Position numbers and translations under genes: made by a program. Positions 39,948-52,049 of a stretch of 64,000 bases of DNA are shown piece after piece; the first letter of the stretch is position 1, and every line of letters starts with the position of its first letter. Source of the DNA: Amycolatopsis sp. 195334CR (GTDB taxonomy: Bacteria > Actinomycetota > Actinomycetes > Mycobacteriales > Pseudonocardiaceae); contig NZ_JAFJMJ010000001.1 in the NCBI RefSeq assembly GCF_017309385.1, positions 3,472,001-3,536,000 on the forward strand, written 5' to 3'. The notes beneath the pieces are model-generated. The model saw only the letters and a list, made by a program, of their open reading frames with translations, did not search any database and had not been told where the DNA came from.

Positions 39948-41492
39948 ATGATCCGCCGGGCGAAATGGGTGGTCCACCGGGTGCTCGCGGTGGTGTTGCT
40001 GAGCGCCGTGGTGGCAGCTCCGGCCGTCGCCGCCGAGGGCTTCACCACCAGGTTCGTCACCGTGCCCGCCGCCGACGGCATCGGGCTCGGGGCGATGGTG
40101 CTGGAGCCGAGAGCCCCGGGGCCGCACCCGGTGGCCGTGTTGATCAGCGCGTGGGGCGGCGGTTCGACGCAGAACGTCGTCCCGGCCAAGAACCTGGCCG
40201 ACCGCGGGTACGTGGTGGTGGCCTATGGCGCGCGGGGATTCGGTGAATCCGGTGGTCAGGTCGAGGTCGCGGGTGCGGCCGACATCGCGGACGTGTCCAC
40301 GGTGCTCGACTGGACGCTGGCGAACACCGACGCCGACCCGGCGCGGATCGGCGTCGGCGGGGTGTCCTACGGCGCCGGGATCGGCTTGATCGCGGCCGGC
40401 GCCGACGCCCGGATCAAGGCGGTCGCTTCGCTCAGCGGCTGGTCGGACCTGGCCGAGTCGCTGTCGCAGAACGAGACGCGGCACGGGCTGGCCGGACTGG
40501 TGCTCTACCTGTCCGGAAAGGCCAACGGCGAACTCAGCCCGGAAACCGACACCATGCTGACGAAGTTCCTCACCCCGCACCTCTCGGACGCCGATTCGGC
40601 GGCGATCATCGAATGGTCGAAACCGAGATCGCCGAGCACGCACCTGGACCGGATCAATGCCAACCACCCGGCCGTGCTGACGATTCAGACGTGGAGCGAA
40701 ACGGTATTCCCGCCGGATCAAATGGTCGAGCTGCACCAGAACCTGACCGGCGCGAAACGGGCGGAATTCCTGCCCGGTGACCACGCTTCCGCGGAATCCG
40801 GCGGGCTGCTCGGCCTGCCCAGCGAAACCTGGAACTCGGTGTACCGCTGGTTCGACGCCCACGTGGCGGGCACCGACGACTCGATCACCCGCGAGAACCC
40901 GATCGTGACCAGGGCTCGTCCCGGTATGCAGGCCCCGGAGACCTTCCCGAACTGGGAAGCCGCGGTCGGCAGCCCGTCACGGTGGGAGCTGGCGCCCGCC
41001 GAACTGACCACCGGCCGCGACACCCCGGCCAACGGCGGTGTGCCGCTGGCCACCTACAGCCTCGAAGCGCTGACCGGTGACCCGCCGACCGCCTTCCTTC
41101 CGCTGGTGAGCAAGCGGGACGCGGCGATCTGGCAGCAGGCACCGCTGACCTCGCCGATGCGCATCCGGGGCGCGTTGACCGCGCAGCTCACCGCCACGCC
41201 GTCCGCGCGCAACGGGACCGTGATCGCCTACGTGTACGACGTGGACCAGTTCGGCGTCGGCAGGCTGATCAACTACCTGCCCTACAGCTGGAAGAACGCC
41301 GAGCCCGGCAGTCCACTGAGGATGGACTTCGAGTTCTCGCCGACCGCCTACACCGTGCCGGCCGGGCACCGCCTCGCGCTGGTCACCGACACGAAGGACC
41401 CGCTCTTCCTGGACTGGACCACCGAGGAAGGCCCGCTGACCTTCTCCGCTCCGTCCTGGTTGGACATTCCGACGAAGGGATCGCAGGGATGA
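39948..41492 (+). CDS. secreted CocE/NonD (S15) family hydrolase
   Basis: This 514-residue exported protein starts at ATG 39948 after GAGGAGG. The signal peptide is about residues 1-29 (VLAVVLLSAVVAAPAVAAEG). The alpha/beta-hydrolase domain has Ser140 in GVGGVSYGAGIGL, and a His is in PGDHASAES. The C-terminal jelly roll (about 385-510; GTVIAYVYDVDQFGVG, VPAGHRLALVTDT) is typical of X-Pro dipeptidyl-peptidase and cocaine-esterase-type enzymes. It probably hydrolyses an ester or amide outside the cell. Its stop overlaps the R2lox start (ATGA). Confidence 0.85.
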   Translation: MIRRAKWVVHRVLAVVLLSAVVAAPAVAAEGFTTRFVTVPAADGIGLGAMVLEPRAPGPHPVAVLISAWGGGSTQNVVPAKNLADRGYVVVAYGARGFGESGGQVEVAGAADIADVSTVLDWTLANTDADPARIGVGGVSYGAGIGLIAAGADARIKAVASLSGWSDLAESLSQNETRHGLAGLVLYLSGKANGELSPETDTMLTKFLTPHLSDADSAAIIEWSKPRSPSTHLDRINANHPAVLTIQTWSETVFPPDQMVELHQNLTGAKRAEFLPGDHASAESGGLLGLPSETWNSVYRWFDAHVAGTDDSITRENPIVTRARPGMQAPETFPNWEAAVGSPSRWELAPAELTTGRDTPANGGVPLATYSLEALTGDPPTAFLPLVSKRDAAIWQQAPLTSPMRIRGALTAQLTATPSARNGTVIAYVYDVDQFGVGRLINYLPYSWKNAEPGSPLRMDFEFSPTAYTVPAGHRLALVTDTKDPLFLDWTTEEGPLTFSAPSWLDIPTKGSQG

Positions 41493-42415
41493 CCGCGTTC
41501 ACCACACTGCGTGCCGACGGCCTCACCTGGGACGCGCTGCCGCTGCGGTTGTTCGACAAGGGCAACGCGAAGTTCTGGAACCCGCGTGACCTCGAATTCG
41601 ACCAGGACGCCAAGGACTGGGCCGCGTTGTCGGACGAACAGCGCTTCGTCGCGACGATGTTGTGCGCCCAGTTCGCGGGCGGCGAGGAGTCGGTCACGCA
41701 CGAGATCCAGCCGTTCATCGCGGCGATGCGTGCCGAAGGCCGGTTCGGCGACGAGCTGTACCTGACCCAGTTCTGCCTGGAGGAAGCCAAGCACACCCAG
41801 GTGTTCCGGCTCTGGCTGGACGCCGTCGGGGTGACCGAGGACCTGCACAGCCACGTCGAGAACAACCCCGGCTACCGGGCGATCTTCTACGACGAGCTGC
41901 CCACCGCGCTCGGGCGGTTGACCGACGATCCGAGTCCGGAGAACCAGGTGCGCGCTTCGGTGGTCTACAACCACGTCGTCGAGGGCGTGCTGGCGCTGAC
42001 CGGGTACTTCGTCTGGAACCGGGCGTGCCGGGCGCACGGCATCCTGCCCGGGATGCAGCAGCTCATCCGCCACATCGGCGACGACGAGCGTCGCCACATG
42101 GCCTGGGGCACCTTCACCTGCAGACGCCACGTCGCCGCGGACGACCGGAACTGGGACGTGGTGACCGAGCAGATGCAAGCGCTGCTGCCCCATGCGATCG
42201 CGCAGATCGAGTGGACCACGCGGCAGTTCGACGGCGATCCCTTCGAGTTGCGGCTCGACGGGGTCATGGACTACGCGGCCGGGCACGCGATGCGGCGGTT
42301 GCGGGCGATCGAGGCAGCACGTGGCATGCCGGTGGACCGAATTGACCTCGACTACAGCCCGGAGCGACTGGAGGAGGAATTCCGCTCCGAAGACGAACAG
42401 GCCCTCGGCGACTGA
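41489..42415 (+). CDS. R2-like ligand-binding oxidase (R2lox)
   Basis: This 308-residue ferritin-like Mn/Fe oxidase is related to ribonucleotide reductase R2 but of the R2lox type. All ligands are visible with R2lox spacing: Glu66 (GEESVTHE), Glu99 and His102 (EEAKHTQ), Glu165 (NHVVEG), Glu200 and His203 (DDERRHMAWG). Val69 and Tyr160 stand where the self-formed Val-Tyr ether link occurs. R2lox binds a long-chain fatty-acid-like ligand and its substrate is unknown. It is translationally coupled to the S15 hydrolase gene in a lipid cassette, suggesting oxidation of an acyl product. Confidence 0.9.
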   Translation: MTAFTTLRADGLTWDALPLRLFDKGNAKFWNPRDLEFDQDAKDWAALSDEQRFVATMLCAQFAGGEESVTHEIQPFIAAMRAEGRFGDELYLTQFCLEEAKHTQVFRLWLDAVGVTEDLHSHVENNPGYRAIFYDELPTALGRLTDDPSPENQVRASVVYNHVVEGVLALTGYFVWNRACRAHGILPGMQQLIRHIGDDERRHMAWGTFTCRRHVAADDRNWDVVTEQMQALLPHAIAQIEWTTRQFDGDPFELRLDGVMDYAAGHAMRRLRAIEAARGMPVDRIDLDYSPERLEEEFRSEDEQALGD

Positions 42416-42430
42416 GCGGAGGCGGGTGCG

Positions 42431-43756
42431 GTGGCCAGCCGGAACCCCGGTCAGAACATCGACCGGAACGCACATGAGGAGGTCCGCGACGGCACCGGCC
42501 AGGACGGTGGTGCGGACCCGGCCGAGGAAATTCTTCAGGACGTTGCGGTATCGGGTCGTGCGGTGGTCCCCACGCTGGTGGTGATCGCGCTGGGCGGGTT
42601 CGTCACCAGCCTGGACAACAACATCGTCGCGGCCGGGGTGCCGTCGATGGCTCGCGAGCTCGGCCTCGGCCTCGGCGAACTCCAGTGGGTCAGCATCGGC
42701 TACATGCTGCCGTTCGCCGCGTTGTTGCTGGTCGCGGGCCTGCTGGTGGACCGCCTGGGGCAGGCCCGCACGCTCGTCGGCGGGTTGATCGGGTTCGGCA
42801 TCGGCGCGGTGGCCGGCGGGTTCGCCACCACCGGCTGGGTGCTCATCGGCGCCCGCGTGCTCCAGGGCACGGCCGCGGCGTTCATGGTCCCCGGCCTCCT
42901 GAGCCTGTTGCGCACCAACCTGAACAGCCGCCAGCGCGCGGTCGGCGCCACGCTCTGGACCGCGAGCCTGGCCGTCGCGCTCGCGGTCGGCCCGACCGTC
43001 GGCGGGCTGCTCAGCGAATACCTGCACTGGGGCTGGATCTTCTTCAGCAACCTCCCCTTCGTGGCCGCGATCGCGCTGCTCGTCCCGGCCACCGCGGGCG
43101 GACGACGACATCGCGGCGGGCGGATCCACCTCCGGCCGATGTTCCAGGCCTTCTGGCAACGGGTGTTCGTCAGCGGACTCCTGGTACAGATCCTCTGGGG
43201 CCTCGGGGTGTCCGGCGTCTTCTTCTTCACCCCGTTGCTGCACCAGGAATCACTCGGCCTGACCCCGTTGCTGGCGGGCCTGCCACTGGTGCTGGTGGCA
43301 CTGGCGATCATGGCCGCCACCCCGGCGGTGCCGTGGTCGGTGACCCGCTTCGGTCCACACTGGACGGTGGCGGTCGGGCTCACCGGGGTGGCGGCCGGCC
43401 TGGTCGCGGTCGCACTGGTCAACCACATTCCGGAAATACCGCCCAGAATTCCCGGGCTGCTGCTGATCGGCGCGGGATCGGCGCTGACCACCCCGCTGAC
43501 TTCGTTCGCGCTCGAAGTGGTGCCCGGTGAACACGCCGGAATGGCGTCCGGGCTGCTCACCGCGTCCAGGGAACTGTCCGGCGCGGCCGGGGTCGCGTTG
43601 ATCGGCGTCGTGCTGACCTCGGTCCGCGCCACGCACCTCCAGCTCGGCGAAGGTCCAGCACTGGCAACGGGTTACACCGCCGGGCTGTACACCGCGGCCG
43701 GGCTGGAACTGGCCGGTGCGGCACTGGCACTCGCGGTCTTCCGCCGCCGTGAATGA
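42431..43756 (+). CDS. MFS transporter of the lipid cassette
   Basis: This 441-residue major-facilitator protein has a long hydrophilic N-terminus (about 1-42). Helix 1 carries GGFVTSLDNNIVAAGVPSMA, a DHA-type motif follows in LLVDRLGQARTLVGG, then LQGTAAAFMVPGLLSLLRTN, and GPTVGGLLSEYLHWGWIFF is the usual helix-5/6 signature. A GTG starts it 15 nt after the R2lox stop. In context it may export the product or a precursor. The substrate is not deducible from sequence. Confidence 0.85.
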   Translation: MASRNPGQNIDRNAHEEVRDGTGQDGGADPAEEILQDVAVSGRAVVPTLVVIALGGFVTSLDNNIVAAGVPSMARELGLGLGELQWVSIGYMLPFAALLLVAGLLVDRLGQARTLVGGLIGFGIGAVAGGFATTGWVLIGARVLQGTAAAFMVPGLLSLLRTNLNSRQRAVGATLWTASLAVALAVGPTVGGLLSEYLHWGWIFFSNLPFVAAIALLVPATAGGRRHRGGRIHLRPMFQAFWQRVFVSGLLVQILWGLGVSGVFFFTPLLHQESLGLTPLLAGLPLVLVALAIMAATPAVPWSVTRFGPHWTVAVGLTGVAAGLVAVALVNHIPEIPPRIPGLLLIGAGSALTTPLTSFALEVVPGEHAGMASGLLTASRELSGAAGVALIGVVLTSVRATHLQLGEGPALATGYTAGLYTAAGLELAGAALALAVFRRRE

Positions 43757-43760
43757 GGTT

Positions 43761-43779
43761 TTGTGCGGCGGGTGACAAG
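43761..43779 (+). promoter_or_regulatory. candidate cassette operator, copy 2
   Basis: TTGTGCGGCGGGTGACAAG starts 4 nt past the MFS stop and matches 16 of 19 positions of the element at 39791-39809. It lies 49 nt upstream of the predicted -35 box of the FAAL promoter, an activator-like location. Confidence 0.55.
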
Positions 43780-43827
43780 CCGGCCGAAAATTGTCCACGC
43801 CGGGGTGAGCAGGCGAATTCCGGTTCG

Positions 43828-43856
43828 TTGACACCCCACGGCACCCTTCCTATCTT
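43828..43856 (+). promoter_or_regulatory. sigma-70-type promoter of the FAAL-PKS operon
   Basis: TTGACA (43828-43833), a 17-nt spacer and TATCTT (43851-43856) give a near-consensus housekeeping promoter. The expected start site is about 30 nt before the FAAL ATG at 43897. Confidence 0.65.
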
Positions 43857-43896
43857 CAGAAAACGGTTTTTGTTCCCGGCACGATTTCGAGGGACG

Positions 43897-45629
<1,733 letters not shown>

Positions 45630-45633
<4 letters not shown>

Positions 45634-48600
45634 ACGCCGCCGAGCTGACCGCCTGGCTGGTCGGGCGGGTGGCCGCCCTGCTCGGCCGCCCGGCGAGCGA
45701 GATCGACACCCACCGCCCGCTGCGCGAAGCCGGACTGTCCTCACGCGACACCATCACGCTGACCGGCGAACTGCGGCGGCTGCTCGGTCGCGCCCTGCCG
45801 CCCACCCTGCTGTGGGAGCACTCCACCATCGCCAGTCTCGCCCAAGCACTGTCCACTGAGGAACAGAACACCCGGCAGCCGCTGAAGCCCGCCGAGGAAG
45901 GCGAGCCGATCGCGGTGGTCGGCATCGGCGTCCGGCTGCCCGGCGGGGTGGAGTCACCCGCCGACTTCTGGCGCCTGCTCGACGGTGGTCGCGAGGCGAT
46001 CGGCACGGTCCCGGATGGACGGTGGGAGGCATTCGCCGATCCCGCCGCGCTGGCGGCCATCCCGCAAAGGGGCGGTTTCCTCGCCGACGCCACCGGGTTC
46101 GACGCGGGCTTCTTCGGCATCACCCCACGGGAAGCGGAAGCCATGGACCCGCAGCAGCGCGTGCTGCTGGAGGTCGCGTGGTCCGCACTGGAGCACGCGG
46201 GCATCCCGCCGAGCACCCTCGGCGGCACCCGGACCGGGGTGTTCACCGGGGTTTCCGCCAGCGAGTACGGCATGCTCACGATGAGCGATCTCGACACCAT
46301 CGACGCCTGGTCCGGCACCGGCGCGGCGATGAGCATCGCGGCGAACCGGTTGTCCTACCTGCTCGACCTGCGCGGTCCGAGCCTGACCGTGGACACCGCC
46401 TGCTCGTCTTCGCTGGTCGCCGTGCACATGGCGGTGCAGAGCCTCCAGCGCGGCGAGAGCGAGACCGCGCTCGCCGCCGGGGTCAGCCTGATGCTGTCAC
46501 CCGGGATCACGGCGAACTTCCACCGCGCCGGTGTGCTCGCCGAGGACGGCCGCTGCAAACCGTTCGCCGGGGACGCCGACGGCATCGTGCGCGGCGAGGG
46601 TTGCGGCGTCGTGGTGCTGCGCCGGTTGAGCGAAGCGCGCCGGGCGGGAGACCGGGTGCTCGCGGTGATCCGGGGCAGCGCGGTCAACTCCGACGGCCGG
46701 TCGAACGGCCTGATGGCGCCCAATCCACGCGCACAGGAGATGGTGCTCGCCGACGCCTACGCGGCGGCCGGCGTCGACCCGGAGGGGGTCGACTACGTGG
46801 AGGCGCACGGCACCGGCACCCCGCTCGGTGATCCGATCGAGGCGGCGGCGCTGGGTACCGTGCTGGGCAGCGGCCGGGAGTGGGGGCGGCCGCTGCTGAT
46901 CGGTTCGGTGAAGAGCAACCTCGGCCACCTGGAGGGCGCGGCGGGCATCGTCGGCCTGATCAAAGTGGTGCTGGCGCTGGGGAACCGGCGCCTCCCGGCC
47001 AGCCTGCACTTCGGCACGCCCAACGCGCAGATCGACTTCACCGGCCTCGGCCTGCGGGTGGTCGGCGAACCGGAACGCTGGCCGCGGTACTCCGGCATGG
47101 CCAGGGCCGGGGTGTCGGCGTTCGGCTTCGGCGGCACCAACGCGCACGTGGTGCTGGAGGAGTGGCCCGCCGGGGCGTTCCCGGCGAAGCGCACCGGCGA
47201 CGGGCCGGGGGTGTTCGCCCTTTCCGACCGCACCAAGGAAGGCGTCCGCGCCCGTGCCGCGGACCTGGCTCGCTGGCTGGACACCGAGGAGGACGTGCCG
47301 CTCGCCGCGCTGGCGTCCACTTTGGCCGGTCGACGCGAGCACCTGCCGATCCGGTCGGTGGTGCTCGCCGACGACCGCGCGCGGCTGGCGGACGGCCTCC
47401 GCGCACTGGCCAAGGGCTTGCCCGGTGCCGAGGTGGTCAGCGGGGAAGCGGCTCCGACGCCACCCGAACCGGTCTTCGTCTTCTCCGGTTACGGTTCGCA
47501 GTGGCGGGGGATGGGCCGCGAACTGCTCGCGACCGAACCCGCCTTCCGCGACAAGATCGACGAACTGGAGCCGATTTTCCTCAACGAGGCCGGGTTCTCG
47601 TTGCGTGGTGCCCTCGAAGGGGAACCCGAGGGCCTCGCGGGCATCCAGCTCGCACTGCTCGGCACACAGCTCGCGCTGGCCGCGCTCTGGCGGTCGCACG
47701 GGGTGGAACCCGCTGCCGTGCTCGGGCATTCGATGGGCGAGGTCGCCGCGTCGGTGGTGGCCGGCGCGCTGGAGGTCGCCGACGGGGTGCGCGTGATGGC
47801 GATCCGGTCGCGGCTGCTGGAGACGATGGACAGCACCGGCGCGATGGCCGTGGTCGAACTGTCCCCGGCCGAACTGTCCGATTTGGAGGCGAACTTCCCC
47901 GGCATCACCGTCGCCGTCTACGCCTCACCGACGCAGTGCACGGTCAGCGGGGACGCCGACCAGGTGGCGGCGCTGGTGGCGCACGTGGAAAGCCTCGGCA
48001 GGCTGGCGAAACCGCTGAAGGTGGCCGGTGCCGGGCACTCGTCGGCGGTGGACGGGCTGCTCGGGCGGTTCCGCGCCGAACTCGGTCCGCTGCACCCGCG
48101 CGTCCCCGAGATCGCCTGCTACACCAGCGTGCTCGACGACGCCCGCGAGGAACCCGACTTCGACGTCGAGTACTGGGCCGCGAACCTGCGGCGGCCGGTG
48201 CGGTTCACCCAGGCACTCGACGCGGCGATGGTCGACGGGCACACGTTGTTCCTGGAGATCTCCCCGCACCCGGTGGCACTGGCCGCGATCGAGCAGACCG
48301 CCGCCGGTCGCGCGACCGGCCTCGGCAGTTCGAACCGGACCGCCGGCGAGCGCACTACGTTCCTCACCTCGCTGGCCCGCCTGCACGTGCTCGGCGTGCC
48401 CGGTGTGCTGGAATCGCGATGCACCAAGGCAACACCCGTCGAACTGCCCGGCCCGCGCTGGCGGCACCAGCGGTTCTGGCCGGTGCGCCGCCCGGGGCAG
48501 TCGGGCGCGCACCCGCTGCTCGGCACGCACGTCGAACTGCCGGACGACGGCAGGCACGTGTGGCGCGGTGAAGTCGGCACCGACGCGCACCCGTGGCTGG

Positions 48601-51600
48601 TGGACCACGCGGCGCTGGGCGTGCCCGTGTTCCCCGGCACCGGCTACCTCGAACTGGCGCTGGCCGCCGCGCGCACCGCGCTCAAGTCGGACGCGGTGGT
48701 GGTCACCGAGCTGGAGCTGTTGAAGCTGCTGCCGTTGTCCGCGCGGACCGAGGTGACCACCACCTTCGCCGCCGGTCGCGTGGAGGTCCACGCGAAGTCG
48801 GCGACCGGCGAGTGGATCCGGCACGCCACCGCGAAGATCCGCACCGGTGAGGAACCGGCCGAACCGCTGCCCGGCGCCGAAGACGGCGAGCCGTTCGACC
48901 TGTACCGGGCGCTCGACGCGATCGGGCAGAGCTACGGACCCGCCTTCCGGGGCCTGCGCGAGGTGTCCGCCGCGCCCGGCCGGGCCACGGCCTCGATCTC
49001 ACCGCCGGTGGAACCACAGTTCGTGCTGCACCCCGCGCTGGCCGACGCCTGCCTGCACGCCCTCGCCGCGGCCGCCGATCTCGACCAGGCGGAAGGCATC
49101 TACCTGCCGCTTTCCCTCGGATCGGCCAGCTTGCACGGCGATCCGCGGCACGGCGCCCGGGTGCAGGCGGTGATCGAGTCGATCGAGGACGACGGGCTGG
49201 TCGGCTCGGTGCGGCTGCTCGACGCGTCGGGTGCGGTCGTGGTGGCGATCAACGAGGTCTACGTCCGGCGGTTCCAGCGGTCCTCGTTGCCGGTCCCGCT
49301 GTCCGGCAAGGTTTTCGAGGCGCGCTGGGAACAGGCCGAACTGCCTGCCGAAGAGCCGGGCGGCCGGACCTGGCTGGTGCTCGGGGAACTGGCCGAGCCG
49401 GAACTGGCCGCCTTCCGCGACGCGGTGTCCGGCCGGGGCGACGACCTCCTGGTGCGCCGCGAAACCGAGGGCCTGGCCGCCTTCCTGCGGGACAAGTCCG
49501 AAGTGGACGCGGTGCTCTACATGGTCGGGCACGGCACGATGGAGCCGGAGGACGGCGAACGGTTCGTGCTGGCCACCGGAGCCGTGGTCGCCGAACTCGC
49601 CGAGTTGGCCGACCCGCCGCGCCTGTGGCTGATCGGCTCCGGCAGCGCGGTGATCGAACCCGGTGAGGCGGGCTGTCCCGGCATCGCGGCTCTCCGCGGC
49701 CTGGTCCGGGTGCTCGCCTTCGAACACCCCGAGCTCCGCGCGACCCTGCTCGACTTCGACGCCGAGCCCGATCCCGCGCGGTTGTGGGTCACCGAACTGC
49801 ACGACGAGATCCGCGCCGACTCCCCGGCCGACGAAGTCGCCTGGCGCGAAGGTGTCCGGTACGTGCGACGGCTGGCCCGGCCGACGCTGACCCCCGGTGC
49901 GCCCGCGGTTCGCGACGGTGCCTACGTGATCACCGGTGGCCTCGGCGGGCTGGGCCTGCACGCCGCGCGCTGGCTGCTCGACCGGGGTGCCGACCACGTG
50001 GTGCTGTCCAGCCGCCGGGGTGGTGAGGCGCCGATGCCCGGGGTCGAGGTGGTCGCCGGGGACATCGCCGAACCCGGGGTGGCCGCGCGCCTGGTCGAGG
50101 CCGCGACCAGGGACGGCCTGCCGTTGCGCGGGGTGCTGCACGCGGCCGGCGTGCTCGCCGACGGCGCCGCGATGAAGCTGACCGCCGAGCAGGTGCGGCG
50201 GGCGTGGTGGCCCAAGGCGCACGGCGCGTGGCAGCTCCACGAGGCGACGATGGGGCACGAGCTGGACTGGTGGCTCGTCTACTCCTCGGCCGCCTCCCTG
50301 CTCGGCTCGCCCGGCCAGGCCGCCTACGCGACAGCGAACGCCTGGATGGACTCGCTGGTGGAGTGGCGGCGCGCGAACGGGCTGCCCGCGACCACGATCA
50401 ACTGGGGTGCCTGGGGCGACATCGGCGCGGCGGCCGGGACGAAGAACCCGGTGCTCGAACCGCTCAGCCCGGACGAGGGCCTCGAAGCGCTGGAGGCGGT
50501 GCTGGCCGACGGCCGGGCCGCGACCGGTGTGGCGCGCCTCGACACCACGACCGTGCTGAACCTCTTCCCGCAGCTCACCGCGCGCACGTTCTTCGCGTTG
50601 CTGGCACCGGATGAGGTCACGTCCGAGGTGAGCTGGGACGGCATGGCCGCGTTGCGGTCGGCCGAACCGGCGGCAGCGCGGGCGGCGCTGGCCGACCACC
50701 TGGTGGCGATCGTCGCCGGGCTGATGGGCTTCGAACCCGAGCAGATCGACCGCCACTGCCCGCTGACCCAGCTCGGCCTCGACTCGCTGCTGGCGATGCG
50801 GGCGCGGGGTGCGGTGGAACGCGACTTCGGGCTGTCCCTGCCGATGCCGTTGCTGCTGCGTGGTGCCTCACTGGCCGAAGTGGCCGCGCACCTGGCCGAG
50901 GCCGCCGGGTTCGGCGGCGAACTGCCGGCGGTCGTGTCCACTGTGGTCGGACCACGTGATCCGGCCGAGCGGTGGGTGGCGCGGGTCTGGCGTGAGGTGC
51001 TGGCCGGTCGTGAACCCGGGGTCTACGAGGACTTCTTCCTGGTCGGCGGGGACGCCGAGCGGGCAGAGCGGTTGCGCGCGGCCATCTCGGAGGAACTGAG
51101 CGCGGTCCCCGACGAGCGGACGTTGTTCGCCGCGCCGACCATCGCCGCGATGGCCGACCTCCTGCGGGCCGAGATCGAAGGGCACGGCGGTGGCCCGATC
51201 CGGTTGCTGCGGGACGGCGTCGCGACCGACCCGGTGTTCCTGTTCCACCCCGCCGGTGGTCCGACCAGTGTCTACCGCGCGCTGGTCGACCGGCTGACCG
51301 ACGGCCAGCCCGCGTACGGCTTCGAACGGCTCGACGATCTCGAAGACCTGGAGGACAAGGCCGCCTGCTACGCCGAGCTGGTCCGCGAGGTCCAGCCGAC
51401 CGGCCCGTACCGGCTGGGTGGCTGGTCGTTCGGCGGCTGCCTCGCCTATGAGACCGCGCAGCAGCTCGCCGCCGCCGGCGAGGAGGTCGACCTGGTGTTC
51501 CTGATCGACTCGATCCTGCCGCTGCCCGCGCCGGGCCGGTCCTCGGCGGACCTGCTGCTCGAACGGTTCGGCCGGTTCGCCGAGCACATCGAGCAGACCT

Positions 51601-52049
51601 ACGGCGCCGAGCTGGACCTGAACGGGCTGGAGCTGGGCGGACTGGACGAGCGGGCGCAGATCCGGGCGGTGATGGACCGGCTGGCCAGCAAGGTGCCCGG
51701 GCTCGGCCAGGGCGTGCTGCACCACCAGTACACGTCCTATTTGGACGCCCGGGTGGCCGAGCGCTACCGGCCGCGTCCCTATCCCGGCCGGGTGGTGCTG
51801 TTCCGCGCCCAGGAACCGCACCCGCTGACCACCACGCTCGACCCGCGGTACCTGCGCACCGACGACGCGCTGGGCTGGGACGAGCTGTGCGCGGCGCTGG
51901 AGGTGGTCCGGGTGCCCGGCGACCACCTGTCGCTGATCGACCCGCCGAACGTCGAGGTGATCGCCGGGCGGCTGAACCGGTTGCTGAACGGAGGGAGTAC
52001 GGCATGGACCACGCCGACCGCGGCCACCACTCGACCGCCTACCGCATAG
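45630..52049 (+). CDS. Pks13-like type I PKS with added DH and KR domains
   Basis: This 2139-residue synthase has domains in order. ACP (about 1-76, Ser38 in AGLSSRD). KS (91-510; Cys258 in DTACSSS, His393 in EAHGTGT, His433 in NLGHLEG). AT (615-905; Ser701 in GHSMGEV). DH (960-1215; His993 in [11 protein letters not shown], Asp1139 in HPALADAC). KR (1425-1600; GGLGGLG, Ser1552, Tyr1566). ACP (1685-1757, Ser1719 in GLDSLLAM). A carrier-like domain lacking the Ser ([11 protein letters not shown], about 1780-1850). TE (1865-2120; Ser1933 in GWSFGGC, His2099). Pks13 is ACP-KS-AT-ACP-TE; this one should also reduce and possibly dehydrate the beta-keto product. Confidence 0.9.

Noticed and set aside
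41489..42415. Class I ribonucleotide reductase small subunit
   Set aside because: The metal-ligand spacing and Val/Tyr pair match R2lox, no large-subunit gene is nearby, and the context is lipid metabolism.
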